This document shows positions 34,988 through 43,790 of a DNA stretch of 64,000 bases, one piece after another; the stretch's first letter is position 1, and each line of letters starts with the position of its first letter. The stretch is taken from positions 2,418,001-2,482,000 of the forward strand of contig NZ_CP061379.1 of NCBI RefSeq assembly GCF_015624505.1. The letters are read 5' to 3'. This DNA comes from Bradyrhizobium commune (lineage in GTDB: Bacteria; Pseudomonadota; Alphaproteobacteria; Rhizobiales; Xanthobacteraceae). The translations under genes and the position numbers were made by a program. The notes beneath the pieces are model-generated. The model did no database searches and had not been told where the DNA came from. It saw only the letters and a program-made list of their open reading frames with translations.

Positions 34988-35518
34988 ATGGCGAGCGTTG
35001 ACGTGTGTGATCGGGGGCTTCGCCGTGCGGTGTTGCGGCCGGGATTGGCGATGATCGCGCTTGTGCTTGCACTGGCTGCGCCGGCCCGCGCCCAGTCGCT
35101 CGGCCAGGGCGTGTCTGCCTTCAACCGCCAGGACTATGTCACGGCGTCGCGCATCTTCATTCCGCTCGCCGAGCGCGGCAATGCGGCTGCGCAGTCCTAT
35201 CTCGGCTTCCTGTTCGAGACCGGCCGCGGCGTGCCGCAGAACTATACGGAGGCCGCGATGTGGTACCGCCGCGCGGCGGAGCAGGGCGACGGCCGCGCCC
35301 AATATTCGCTCGGGTTGCTCTACGACCGCGGCCAGGGCGTGCCGCAGGACATCGTCGAAGCCTCCAAATGGCTCAACCTGTCGACCGCGGCCGCACCATC
35401 GCGGGTGCGTGAATCCCGCGCCCGGATCCGTGACGCCGTCACCACCAAGATGTCGCGCGGGGAGATCGCCGAGGCCCGCCTGCGGGCGCTGGAATGGGCG
35501 CCGAGCCGCGAGCGCTGA
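34988..35518 (+). CDS. Secreted Sel1/TPR-like repeat protein
   Basis: The protein is 176 residues from the ATG at 34988 (GGGGAGCGACGGGA upstream). A leader (VLRPGLAMIALVLALAAPARAQS) is followed by Sel1-like repeats: AAQSYLGFLFETGRGVPQNY and AQYSLGLLYDRGQGVPQDI, each followed by the conserved A-A-x-W (EAAMWYRRAAEQ, EASKWLNLSTAA). Sel1 proteins act as interaction scaffolds in the periplasm or envelope. The gene lies between the CARDB pair and the T2SS locus and could serve either or neither. Confidence 0.85.
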   Translation: MASVDVCDRGLRRAVLRPGLAMIALVLALAAPARAQSLGQGVSAFNRQDYVTASRIFIPLAERGNAAAQSYLGFLFETGRGVPQNYTEAAMWYRRAAEQGDGRAQYSLGLLYDRGQGVPQDIVEASKWLNLSTAAAPSRVRESRARIRDAVTTKMSRGEIAEARLRALEWAPSRER

Positions 35519-35563
35519 CCGCTCGCGCCTCGGGTTCCCACAGCCGGCGCGACAAAAATGGCG

Positions 35564-35586
35564 AAAACAACCCCATGCACAGTAGA
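35564..35586. repeat. 23-base dispersed repeat copy 2
   Basis: This is an exact copy of bases 7289-7311 in the same orientation, in the 135-base gap between the Sel1-like gene and the prepilin peptidase gene. The hairpin partner ATGGGGTT present at the first copy is missing here, so it is a partial element. Confidence 0.55.
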
Positions 35587-35653
35587 AGACGCCGGCCAGC
35601 GCGATCCCGCGCGCTTGCGCCGCGATGACCAATCATCCCGATCGTGTCGGGCT

Positions 35654-36247
35654 TTAGGGCCAGCCGCCGAGCCAGTTCATGTACCAGGTCTCGCCGATCC
35701 ACCCGATCCAGATCGCGGGCGCCAGGAACAGCCCGAACGGCAGGAAGGCGGTCGCGCGCAGCCGCTTCCTTTGCAAGGCGGTGTTGGCGACATAGGCGCC
35801 GATCGCGAGCAGCGCCGCGAGCTCGATCACCGCGGCCACCGTCGCAAGATCGAGCCAGGCGCCGCAGACGGCCGCGAGCTTGACGTCGCCGAGCCCCAGC
35901 CCGTCGCGGCCGCGCCAGCGCCGATAGGCGAACATCAACAGCAGGAGCGGAATCGTGACGGAAGCAGCGCGGGCGAGCGGCCATAGCAGCGCCTCGGCGC
36001 CCGTATCCGGCACGAACGCGGCGGCGCGGAGCAGGGCGAGCATGAGGGCGGCCCCGGTCAGCTCGTTCGGGATCAGATAATGGCGCGCATCGTTCGCCGC
36101 GACAGCGAGCATCAGGGCGGCAAGGAACGCACCGAAAATGCCCTCCGCGCCGGGGGCCGTGACGAGGCTTGCGAACACGCCGACGAGCAATGCGAGGCTG
36201 AGGACGAGCGGAGCGCGCGTCCCGTCATGCTCGGCGTCGCTGGTCAC
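35654..36247 (-). CDS. gspO: Type IV prepilin peptidase (A24), T2SS-associated
   Basis: The protein is 197 residues from a GTG at 36247, three bases after the secretin stop. It is an integral membrane aspartyl protease with about six hydrophobic segments. The two catalytic aspartates are in NDARHYLIPNEL and in the GLGDVKLA motif (GxGD). It lacks the N-terminal cysteine-rich and methyltransferase part of long PilD/GspO enzymes and so is of the short CpaA/TadV-like type. By position it should cleave the pseudopilins encoded from 41753. Confidence 0.85.
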   Translation of the reverse strand: MTSDAEHDGTRAPLVLSLALLVGVFASLVTAPGAEGIFGAFLAALMLAVAANDARHYLIPNELTGAALMLALLRAAAFVPDTGAEALLWPLARAASVTIPLLLLMFAYRRWRGRDGLGLGDVKLAAVCGAWLDLATVAAVIELAALLAIGAYVANTALQRKRLRATAFLPFGLFLAPAIWIGWIGETWYMNWLGGWP

Positions 36248-36250
36248 GTG

Positions 36251-38647
36251 CTAGCGCGCCGCCTTGGGCAAGGTGACCACCGGATCGCTGGTTCCGACCA
36301 GCCGACCGTTCATCTTGCTGCGCATCTCCTCGGCGATGACATGCGCATCGACGCCGTCCTTGATGACGGTCGGGCGGATGAACAGGATCAGCTCGGTGCG
36401 CGCCCGCGCATTGGTCTGGTGCCCGAAGGCGTCGCCGATGCCGGGAATGGAATCCAGGATCGGCAGGCCCTGGCGCTGCGTGTTCTCGGTCTCGCTGATC
36501 AGGCCGGCGAGCAGCACGGTCTGCCCGCTCGTCACCGCGATCGAGCTCTTGACCCGGCGCTGCGAGATCGTCGGTGTCAGCGAGCCGGTGCTGCCGGCCG
36601 CGACACTCGAAATCTCCTGTTCGATGTCGAGCACGACATTGCCGTTGGCATTGGCGCGCGGCAGCACGCGCAGGATGATGCCGGTGTTCTTGTAGTCGAT
36701 GGTGTTGACGACGGTGTTGTTGGCGGTCAGCACGGTCGCGGTACCGGTCGAGAACGGCACCTGATCGCCGACCTGCAAGGTCGCTGCCTGGTTGTCCAGC
36801 ACCACCAGCGACGGGTTCGACAGCACCTTCACATCGGTGACGCTGTGCAGTGCGTCGAGGATGACGCGCGGCGAGTTCTCGGAACCGATCAGGAAGTTGA
36901 AGCCCGGCAGCACGCGCCCGAGCAGCGCGCCGGATGCGGCGTTGACGGCGTTGGACGCCGCTTCGACGGCACCGCTGCCGACCGTGGCGGCGTTGCTGAC
37001 GCCGGAAATCGTGTTGGAGATCGAGCCCTTCTGGCTCGCCAGGAAGAACTGCACGCCATAGTTCAACTGGTTGTTCAGCGTCACTTCGGCGATGGTCGCC
37101 TCGATCGCGATCTGGCGTTGCGGCCGGTCGATCTGCCGGATGGTCTGCTCGACGACGCGCTGCGCGTCCTGATTGGCATAGACGAGAACGGCGTTGTTGG
37201 TGATGTCGGCGGTGATCCGGACGTTCTGGAGGATGCCGTTGATGCCGGACTTCGAGCCGTTACCGGACTGTCCACCGAAGCCGCTGTCCTGCGCTGGCGT
37301 CGCGGATGTGGCAGACGTTGCGGACGCGGCCGGCGCGGGACGGGCGCTGAACGATGATCCCGGCGCTCCGGTGACCGGGGTGGCGGCGCCGGAAGCGGCG
37401 GTCGGCAGCGCACTCAACGAGGCGACCGGATTGGTGGAGGACGACGACGTCGAGATGCCCGCGCCGGGCGAGATCTGGCTCGATGCACTGTCGAGCGAGG
37501 AATTGCTTGTCGTGCTCTGGTTGAACAGCATGTCGTTCAGCATCGCCACGACCACCTTGGAGTTGCCGTAGCGCAGCGGATAGGACTTCAGGTTCACGCC
37601 GTCGGTATCCGAACGATCGAGCCGCGCGATCCAGGTCTGCGCGCGCTTGAGATATTCCGGCTTCTGGCTCACCACGAGGATCGAATTCAGCCGCGCGATC
37701 GGCTGGAGCTTGATCACGTTCTGGCTCATCCCGCCTTCGCCGGAATCCATGATCTTCTCGATTTCCGCGATGACCGGCTCGGGTGAGGAATTGCGCACCG
37801 GGAAAATACCGACCGATTGTCCGCGCATCCAGTCCGCGTCAAATGACAGAATTGTGTCGACCGCGGTCGCCCGGTCGGTGCCGCTGCCGCTCACGATCAG
37901 CGTGTTGCGGGAACTGTCAGGACGCATGGTCGAGGCCTTCACGCCGAAGGCATCGAGCAGCTTGAAGATGTTTTGGGCCGAGGTGTAGCGCAACGGCACC
38001 ACGGTGATGCCCTGGCCGGCCTCGGCGTTCACCGAGCGGTCGATGCCGCCTGGGCCTGCTTCCGGCGCCGGCAGCAGGCGATAGCCGGTACGGTCGCGCA
38101 CCAGCGCCACGCCGGACATGCGCAGCGCATTCTCCAGCACGTAAATCGCGTCGGCCTTTGGAACCGGACGGACCGAGGCGAGTGTGACAGTTCCTTGAAC
38201 GCGGGGATCGATCGTGTAACCGACGTTAAGCACGTCACCAAGGATGACCTTTGCGACGGTCGCAACCGGCGCATTCTCGAAATTGAGATCGTAGCCGCCG
38301 CCGGCACCGTCGCGCTCGGCCAGCGCCCCGCCTTGCGGCGTTGCACCATCGCTGAGATAGATCGCGGGCTTCGACGATTTTGCCTGGCCAATGCCGCTCG
38401 CCCCTGTCTCCGCAGGTTGTCGCGGCTGGATGTCGAGGCCACGGATCTTGTCGACAAGGTTCTGAGTGCGCGGATCCTTGGGATCGGTTTCGACCGATTG
38501 ATCGGCGGTGACGATGCAGGCCGTGAGCAAAAAAGCGGACGACAACAGCGCGATCGTTCCAGTCAACGCTGAGCGGCGGCGCAAAAGCGTCTGGACCACT
38601 TCGAACAAGATACGCCCACCAACGCTGCGAGTGACTGGAAATTGCAT
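36251..38647 (-). CDS. gspD: Type II secretion outer-membrane secretin GspD
   Basis: The protein is 798 residues from the ATG at 38647. A lipoprotein signal ends in the lipobox LLTAC (Cys44). N0/N1-type domains follow (NFENAPVATVAKVILGDVLN, VVPLRYTSAQNIFKLL), then a Ser/Ala/Thr-rich linker of about 90 residues (residues about 380-470). The secretin barrel is at about residues 490-770 (LNNQLNYGVQFFLA, VPFSTGTATVLT, RVKSSIAVTSGQTVLLAGLI). It forms the outer-membrane gate of the system. It is transcribed away from gspE and is coupled to the peptidase gene. Confidence 0.93.
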   Translation of the reverse strand: MQFPVTRSVGGRILFEVVQTLLRRRSALTGTIALLSSAFLLTACIVTADQSVETDPKDPRTQNLVDKIRGLDIQPRQPAETGASGIGQAKSSKPAIYLSDGATPQGGALAERDGAGGGYDLNFENAPVATVAKVILGDVLNVGYTIDPRVQGTVTLASVRPVPKADAIYVLENALRMSGVALVRDRTGYRLLPAPEAGPGGIDRSVNAEAGQGITVVPLRYTSAQNIFKLLDAFGVKASTMRPDSSRNTLIVSGSGTDRATAVDTILSFDADWMRGQSVGIFPVRNSSPEPVIAEIEKIMDSGEGGMSQNVIKLQPIARLNSILVVSQKPEYLKRAQTWIARLDRSDTDGVNLKSYPLRYGNSKVVVAMLNDMLFNQSTTSNSSLDSASSQISPGAGISTSSSSTNPVASLSALPTAASGAATPVTGAPGSSFSARPAPAASATSATSATPAQDSGFGGQSGNGSKSGINGILQNVRITADITNNAVLVYANQDAQRVVEQTIRQIDRPQRQIAIEATIAEVTLNNQLNYGVQFFLASQKGSISNTISGVSNAATVGSGAVEAASNAVNAASGALLGRVLPGFNFLIGSENSPRVILDALHSVTDVKVLSNPSLVVLDNQAATLQVGDQVPFSTGTATVLTANNTVVNTIDYKNTGIILRVLPRANANGNVVLDIEQEISSVAAGSTGSLTPTISQRRVKSSIAVTSGQTVLLAGLISETENTQRQGLPILDSIPGIGDAFGHQTNARARTELILFIRPTVIKDGVDAHVIAEEMRSKMNGRLVGTSDPVVTLPKAAR

Positions 38648-38742
38648 CCGATCCCCGTGGCTCGGACGCGCAATTATTTGCGCCACGATTATGTTTTTGC
38701 TAAGAAATAAGTCAAGCGTAAAGGACTTCCGTCGTCCGCGAG

Positions 38743-38785
38743 AGCTGTTGCTTTCAGGTAAGCGAAAGCTGTTGCTTTCAGGTAA
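38743..38785 (+). repeat. Two 19-base direct repeats just before gspE
   Basis: AGCTGTTGCTTTCAGGTAA occurs at 38743-38761 and 38767-38785, a period of 24 bases. It lies in the 149-base gap between the divergent gspD and gspE genes, ending 11 bases before the gspE start. It could be a regulator site or an mRNA leader element. Confidence 0.6.
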
Positions 38786-38796
38786 CAAGGCAAGCT

Positions 38797-40494
38797 GTGA
38801 GTGCGATGCGAGACCTTTCCGCAGAGAGCTTCCGGCAACATCTCCTGGAGAAATATTCCCTGCCGCCGCGGGCACGCGCCCGTGTGGAGAAATCCGCCAA
38901 CCCGGCGCTGACGCGCCCCTTGCTCGAATTGTGGGAAGCAACCGATCTCTCTGCGACCGAGTTCGCCGACGAGGTCTCCGACTATTTCGGCCTGGCGCGG
39001 CTCGGCCTGCCGCAACTGCTCACAACCACGCCCTGTCTCGATGGTTTCTCCCGCCGCTTCCTGCGTGAATCCACCATCTTTCCGTTCCGCGCGCCGAATG
39101 GCGGCTATCGGCTGGCGATCGCCGACCCGTCGGACACAGCCGCGGTGCGCGCCGCCGAGATCGTGTTCGGCGAGACGGTCGAGGTCGTTGTCGCCTCGTT
39201 CGAGGACATCACCACGGTGCTCGACCAGCGCGCCGAGGCGGGCGATGCGAAGACCGGCGACGGCGTACGGAGCATCGCGCAGCAATCCGATGATGACATC
39301 GAGAGCCTGCGCGATCTCGCCAGCGGCGCACCGGTGGTGCGCGCGCTCAACGATCTTCTGGAGCGCGCGGTCGACCTGCGCGCCAGCGACATTCACGTCG
39401 AGCCGTTCCGTGCCGGACTTACGGTGCGCATGCGTGTCGATGGACTGCTGCGTGCGCTGCCGTCGCCGCACGGCATCCCGCCGCAGGCGCTGATCTCGCG
39501 CATCAAAATTCTCGCCAGTCTCAACATCGCCGAACGCCGCCTGCCGCAGGACGGCGCGGCGCGCGTGCGCGTCGGGCGCAGCGAGCTCGACGTTCGCGTC
39601 GCGACCATGCCGACGCAACACGGAGAGAGCGCCGTCATCCGCCTGCTGCCGCGCGACCGTGGCCTGCTCGAGATGAGCAAGCTTGGCCTCCGCTCGCGCG
39701 ACGAGGGCGCGATGACGCGTCTGCTGGCGCTGCCGCACGGCATGATCGTCGTCACCGGACCGACCGGCAGCGGCAAGACCACGACGCTCGCCACCATGCT
39801 GTCGATCCTGAACGAGCCGACGCGCAAGATCCTCACCATCGAGGATCCGGTCGAGTACGAGATACCCGGCATCAACCAATCCCAGGTCAAGCCGTCGATT
39901 GGGCTCACCTTTGCGTCGGCCATGCGTTCCTTCGTGCGTCAGGACCCCGACGTGATCATGGTCGGTGAGGTCCGCGACGCCGAGACCGCGCATATCGCGA
40001 TCCATGCCGCGCTGACCGGCCATCTCGTCCTGACGACGCTGCACACCGAGACGGCGGCGGCGGCCGTGCCGCGCCTGATCGATCTCGGGATCGAGGGCTT
40101 CCTGCTCAAGTCGACGTTGCGTGCGGTGGTCGCGCAGCGCCTGGTGCGCATGCTGTGCGACCGCTGCAAGGTGCCGCATGCGCTGACGGAAGCCGATCTC
40201 GCCAAGGACCCGCGCTTTGCCGTGATCGGCTTCAAGTGCGGCGAGGTCGTGCACGAGGCCGGCGGCTGCGAGCGCTGCGGCGGCACCGGCTATCGCGGCC
40301 GTAACGGCGTGTTCGAGATCCTCGAAATGTCCGACGAGGTGCGCGCGCTGATCGGACCGCAAACCGACTCTCACTCCATCGATGCCGCCGCGATGCGGGG
40401 CGGAATGACGACCATGCTGGAGGATGCCGTCGCCAAATGCCGCTCAGGGCTGACGACGGTGCCCGAGGTCTTCCGCGTCACGACGGTGCGCTAA
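38797..40494 (+). CDS. gspE: Type II secretion ATPase GspE
   Basis: The protein is 565 residues. The GTG at 38797 is favoured by the AAGG about six bases upstream; an ATG at 38806 would remove three residues. It is a cytoplasmic hexameric ATPase that drives pseudopilus assembly. Walker A is GPTGSGKTTT (from residue 321), Walker B is DPDVIMVGEVRD, the Asp box is IEDPVEYEIPGINQSQV and the His box is LTGHLVLTTLHTE. Two CxxC pairs, in LCDRCKVPH and GGCERCGGTGYRG, mark the zinc-binding element. It opens the plus-strand operon. Confidence 0.94.
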   Translation: MSAMRDLSAESFRQHLLEKYSLPPRARARVEKSANPALTRPLLELWEATDLSATEFADEVSDYFGLARLGLPQLLTTTPCLDGFSRRFLRESTIFPFRAPNGGYRLAIADPSDTAAVRAAEIVFGETVEVVVASFEDITTVLDQRAEAGDAKTGDGVRSIAQQSDDDIESLRDLASGAPVVRALNDLLERAVDLRASDIHVEPFRAGLTVRMRVDGLLRALPSPHGIPPQALISRIKILASLNIAERRLPQDGAARVRVGRSELDVRVATMPTQHGESAVIRLLPRDRGLLEMSKLGLRSRDEGAMTRLLALPHGMIVVTGPTGSGKTTTLATMLSILNEPTRKILTIEDPVEYEIPGINQSQVKPSIGLTFASAMRSFVRQDPDVIMVGEVRDAETAHIAIHAALTGHLVLTTLHTETAAAAVPRLIDLGIEGFLLKSTLRAVVAQRLVRMLCDRCKVPHALTEADLAKDPRFAVIGFKCGEVVHEAGGCERCGGTGYRGRNGVFEILEMSDEVRALIGPQTDSHSIDAAAMRGGMTTMLEDAVAKCRSGLTTVPEVFRVTTVR

Positions 40495-40512
40495 ACCAGG
40501 TACGCCAAAAAT

Positions 40513-41724
40513 ATGCCGAACTATCGCTACCGCGCGCTCAATGCCAACGGCGAACTGGTCTCCGGGGCCATCGCCGCGGCCGCGCCAGGCGACGTGGCCC
40601 AGCGGATCGAGCGGCTCGGCCTGGTGCTGGTCGACAATGTCTCGCCGGAGGAGGGGGGCGTCGCGCGTGGCGCGCTCAGCCTGTTCAACAGGCCGAAGGC
40701 CGAAGACGTCACCATCCTCACCCGCGACCTCGCGCTGCTGCTGCGCGCCGGCGCCCGCATCAACGACGGCCTGGAGCTGCTTGCGGCCGATCCCGATTTC
40801 GGGAGGCTGCGGCCGGTCGTTGCCGACATCCGCGCGCGCGTCGTCTCCGGCGAGAGCTTTGCCGAGGCGTTAGCGCGGCATGAGGGGTTGTTTCCGCCGA
40901 TGTACATTGCGCTGGTGCGGGTCGGCGAAGCCTCCGGCTCGCTGGACCAGGTGCTGGAGGTGCTGGCTGGCGAACGCGCGCGTGGCGAGGCGCTGAAGCG
41001 CCGGCTGACGGATGCGATCCGCTACCCCGTGTTCGTTCTCGGCGCCGCCGGCTGCGTGCTCTTGTTCTTCCTGACGTTCGTGCTGCCGCAATTTGCCAGC
41101 GTCTTGCAGGATTTCGGCGCCAAGGTCGATCCGATCGTCGGCGTGTTCCTCAACATCTCGACCTTCTTGCGTGGCAATTCCGATGCGGTGCTCGCCTCCC
41201 TTGCCATCGCGGTTGCCGCAACCTGGCTCTTGTTGCGTCAGGAGCGCGTCCGCCGCGGCATCACCAATATGATCACACGGCTGCCGGCGATCCGTAGCGT
41301 GATGGGCCAGTACCGCACGGCGCTGTTCTGCCGCAATCTCGGCCTGCTGCTCGGCAGCGGCGTCAACCTCACCACGACGCTGCGCATCCTGATCGACATG
41401 ATGGCGACGACCGGGCCGTCCGCGGTGTGGAGCGATGCCGCCGACCGCGTTCGTCACGGCTCGAAATTGTCCGACGCGCTAGCAGAGACCAACGCATTGC
41501 CGGCGATGGCGGTCCGCATGCTTCGCCTCGGCGACGAGACCGGGCAGTTGCCGATGCTGTCGGGCCGTGTCGCCGAGTTCTATGAGAGCAAGCTGCAACG
41601 CACCCTCGACCGCGCGGTCGGCATTGCGGGGCCGGCGGCGATCATCGCGATCTCCCTGGTCGTCGGTGGCCTGATCACGTCGGTGATGACGGCGCTGATG
41701 TCGGTGAGCCAGATTGTCGGTTAG
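40513..41724 (+). CDS. gspF: Type II secretion inner-membrane platform protein GspF
   Basis: The protein is 403 residues with the two T2SSF domains and three membrane segments typical of GspF (FVLGAAGCVLLFFLTFVLPQ, a helix near VLASLAIAVAATWLL, and AAIIAISLVVGGLITSVM at the C-terminus). The motif RVGEASGSLDQVLEVLA appears in the first domain and RLGDETGQLPMLSGRVAEFY in the second. The platform couples GspE to the pseudopilus. The start is at the ATG 40513, 18 bases after gspE. Confidence 0.94.
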   Translation: MPNYRYRALNANGELVSGAIAAAAPGDVAQRIERLGLVLVDNVSPEEGGVARGALSLFNRPKAEDVTILTRDLALLLRAGARINDGLELLAADPDFGRLRPVVADIRARVVSGESFAEALARHEGLFPPMYIALVRVGEASGSLDQVLEVLAGERARGEALKRRLTDAIRYPVFVLGAAGCVLLFFLTFVLPQFASVLQDFGAKVDPIVGVFLNISTFLRGNSDAVLASLAIAVAATWLLLRQERVRRGITNMITRLPAIRSVMGQYRTALFCRNLGLLLGSGVNLTTTLRILIDMMATTGPSAVWSDAADRVRHGSKLSDALAETNALPAMAVRMLRLGDETGQLPMLSGRVAEFYESKLQRTLDRAVGIAGPAAIIAISLVVGGLITSVMTALMSVSQIVG

Positions 41725-41752
41725 AATATCAGGGAAACGGGAGGGGCTCGAG

Positions 41753-42208
41753 ATGATCAAACATCCATCGTCAAGGCGCGGTCGCCGGCGCGCTGGCCGA
41801 GGGGAGGCCGGCTTCACCCTGGTCGAGATGCTCGTCGTCATCACCATCATCGGGATGATCATGGCGCTGGTCGGCCCGCGGGTGCTGAACTATCTCAGCG
41901 AGTCCAAGGCCAAGGCGGCCAAGATCCAGATCGAAAGCTTTTCCAGTGCGCTCGATCTCTACTACCTCGATCTCGGCCGCTATCCGACGTCGAATGAAGG
42001 CCTCGTCGGGCTGACGCGCAGCAACAATCAGGCCGGCTGGAACGGGCCTTATCTACGCGGTGGCGTGGTGCCCAACGATCCCTGGGGCCATGTCTATGTC
42101 TATCGCTCGCCGGGCGCGAGCTCACCCTACGACATCATCTCCCTCGGATCGGACGGTCAGGAAGGCGGCAGTGGAACGGCAGCCGACATTGTCAGCGGTG
42201 CGCGCTGA
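41753..42208 (+). CDS. gspG: Type II secretion major pseudopilin GspG
   Basis: The protein is 151 residues from the ATG at 41753 (GGGAGGGG upstream). A basic leader ends at the prepilin site GEAG-FTLVEMLVVITIIGM, with Glu5. The pilin body shows the GspG features DLYYLDLGRYPTSNEG, NGPYLRGGVVPNDPWGH and SLGSDGQEGG, the calcium-site region. It is the main subunit of the pseudopilus piston. Confidence 0.94.
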   Translation: MIKHPSSRRGRRRAGRGEAGFTLVEMLVVITIIGMIMALVGPRVLNYLSESKAKAAKIQIESFSSALDLYYLDLGRYPTSNEGLVGLTRSNNQAGWNGPYLRGGVVPNDPWGHVYVYRSPGASSPYDIISLGSDGQEGGSGTAADIVSGAR

Positions 42209-42212
42209 GCCG

Positions 42213-42677
42213 ATGCGGGATGCGCAAGGCTTTGAACGGGGCTTTGCGCTGATCGAGATCCTGTGCGTGCTTGCGATCATCGCGCTGCTCGCGGCCATCA
42301 TCCTGCCCGCGATCCCGCGTTCGACGACGCGGGCGAAGCTGGAAAGCTACGCGGTCGAAACCGCGACGCTGCTGAAGGCGGACCGCAACTCGGCGCTGCG
42401 CCGGCAGGTGTGGGTGGCCACCCAGGTGGATGCTGAGGCGCGCTCGATCCGCTCCGGCGTTACCGGACAGACCATCCGCCTGCCGCGCGACGTCGTCGTG
42501 CAGGCGACGCTGGCCTCGCGCTGCGCCGATCGCCGCACGGGACGGTCGATCGATTTCTTTCCGTCGGGCATGTCGTGCGGCGGCGTGATCGCGCTGGCGC
42601 GGCCCGGCATGGGCTATGAGGTACGCGTCAACTGGCTGACCGGAGGCGTCGAGATTGTTCCGCAGAAGCTGCTCTGA
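42213..42677 (+). CDS. gspH: Type II secretion minor pseudopilin GspH
   Basis: The protein is 154 residues from the ATG at 42213, four bases after the gspG stop. A short leader and cleavage site (ERG-FALIEILCVLAIIAL) keep Glu5. The remaining body (AIPRSTTRAKLESYA, ATLLKADRNSALRRQ, IDFFPSGMSCGGVI) fits the GspH/FimT family. It belongs to the pseudopilus tip complex. Confidence 0.88.
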   Translation: MRDAQGFERGFALIEILCVLAIIALLAAIILPAIPRSTTRAKLESYAVETATLLKADRNSALRRQVWVATQVDAEARSIRSGVTGQTIRLPRDVVVQATLASRCADRRTGRSIDFFPSGMSCGGVIALARPGMGYEVRVNWLTGGVEIVPQKLL

Positions 42678-43053
42678 CGGCGCCGCCGGATTCACCCTGA
42701 TCGAGGCGCTGGTCGCGCTTGCGATCATTGCCATCGTGCTCGGCACGATCGGCTCGGTCATCGCCACGACGGCGAAGGGCACGCGTTCGATCGACCAGCG
42801 CCTGGTACTGGCCGGCACGGCCGAGACGCTGCTCGCGGACTTGCCGCCGCGGGCGGTGCTCAAGCCCGGCCGGCAGAGCGGCGAGCTTGCAGGCAGCCGC
42901 TGGCGCGTCGATGTTGCGCCGATGAATGTGGCTGGCGGCAATCCCGCCACCGATCGCTTCGTGCCGCTGGCGGTCAATCTGCGCCTCCAGCGTCCCGACG
43001 GCAGTGCGATCCAGATCACGACGGTGAAGCTGGTGCCAAGACCCACCCAATGA
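42655..43053 (+). CDS. gspI: Type II secretion minor pseudopilin GspI
   Basis: The protein is 132 residues from a TTG at 42655, overlapping the end of gspH by 23 bases. GGAGG at 42642-42646, eight bases upstream, supports this rare start. The prepilin region is DGAAG-FTLIEALVALAIIAIV with Glu5. The soluble part is short, as usual for GspI. Confidence 0.87.
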   Translation: MFRRSCSDGAAGFTLIEALVALAIIAIVLGTIGSVIATTAKGTRSIDQRLVLAGTAETLLADLPPRAVLKPGRQSGELAGSRWRVDVAPMNVAGGNPATDRFVPLAVNLRLQRPDGSAIQITTVKLVPRPTQ

Positions 43054-43790
43054 CCAGCGCAATGACCCGCACGATGACCCGCGCCATGAAACGGCTGCAC
43101 CGCGCGCTCGGCCCCGAGGCGGGCTTCACCCTGCTCGAAGTGCTGCTCGCCACGCTGCTGATGACGGTGATCCTGGCCGCGCTTGCGACCGTGACGGCGC
43201 AGTGGCTGCCGAACTGGAATCGCGGCATCGCGCGCGTGCAGCGCGCCGAACGTCTCGCCACCGGCCTCGACCGCATCGTTGCCGATCTGTCGGTCGCCGA
43301 GCAGATGACGGTGAACGGCGACGCCAAGGCGCCGCTGTTCGACGGCGCCGAATTGTCCGTGACCTTCCTGCGCACGGCGCTCGGCCCGAGCGCGCGTCCG
43401 GGCCTCGAATACATCCGCTTCATCGAGAAGGCCGACGCGCAGGGGCTCGCGCTGGTGCGCGAGCGCGCGCCGTTCCAGCCGATGGCGACAGACGGGCAGA
43501 TCCGCTTCGTCGACCAGGTCGTGCTGATCCGCGCGCCGTTCCGCGTGAGCTTCGCCTATGCCGGGCCTGATAGGAAATGGCAGCCCGCCTGGCACGGTCA
43601 GGCGCAACTGCCAGACCGCATCCGCATCACGGTGCGCGACGGCGCCAACGGCCAGGTGCTGGCGGTCTCGGCGGCCGTGGTGACGCACATCACCGCGCCG
43701 GCCGAATGCGCGCGCGCCAAGAATCCGACGACCTGCCTGACGGCGGGCACAAGGCCGCAACAGGCGCAGAAAGAGGAGCAGCAGCTTTGA
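43050..43790 (+). CDS. gspJ: Type II secretion minor pseudopilin GspJ
   Basis: The protein is 246 residues, starting at 43050 in an ATGA overlap with the gspI stop. The prepilin site is PEAG-FTLLEVLLATLLMTVIL with Glu5. The body (RLATGLDRIVADLSVAEQM, DGAELSVTFLRTALGP) fits GspJ, the tip-complex partner of I and K. In-frame ATG codons shortly after the first could also serve as starts. Confidence 0.88.
   Translation: MTSAMTRTMTRAMKRLHRALGPEAGFTLLEVLLATLLMTVILAALATVTAQWLPNWNRGIARVQRAERLATGLDRIVADLSVAEQMTVNGDAKAPLFDGAELSVTFLRTALGPSARPGLEYIRFIEKADAQGLALVRERAPFQPMATDGQIRFVDQVVLIRAPFRVSFAYAGPDRKWQPAWHGQAQLPDRIRITVRDGANGQVLAVSAAVVTHITAPAECARAKNPTTCLTAGTRPQQAQKEEQQL

Noticed and set aside
38689..40374. 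561-codon minus-strand frame opposite gspE
   Set aside because: The opposite strand encodes GspE with all ATPase motifs; the antisense frame has biased Arg/Gly composition and no family features.
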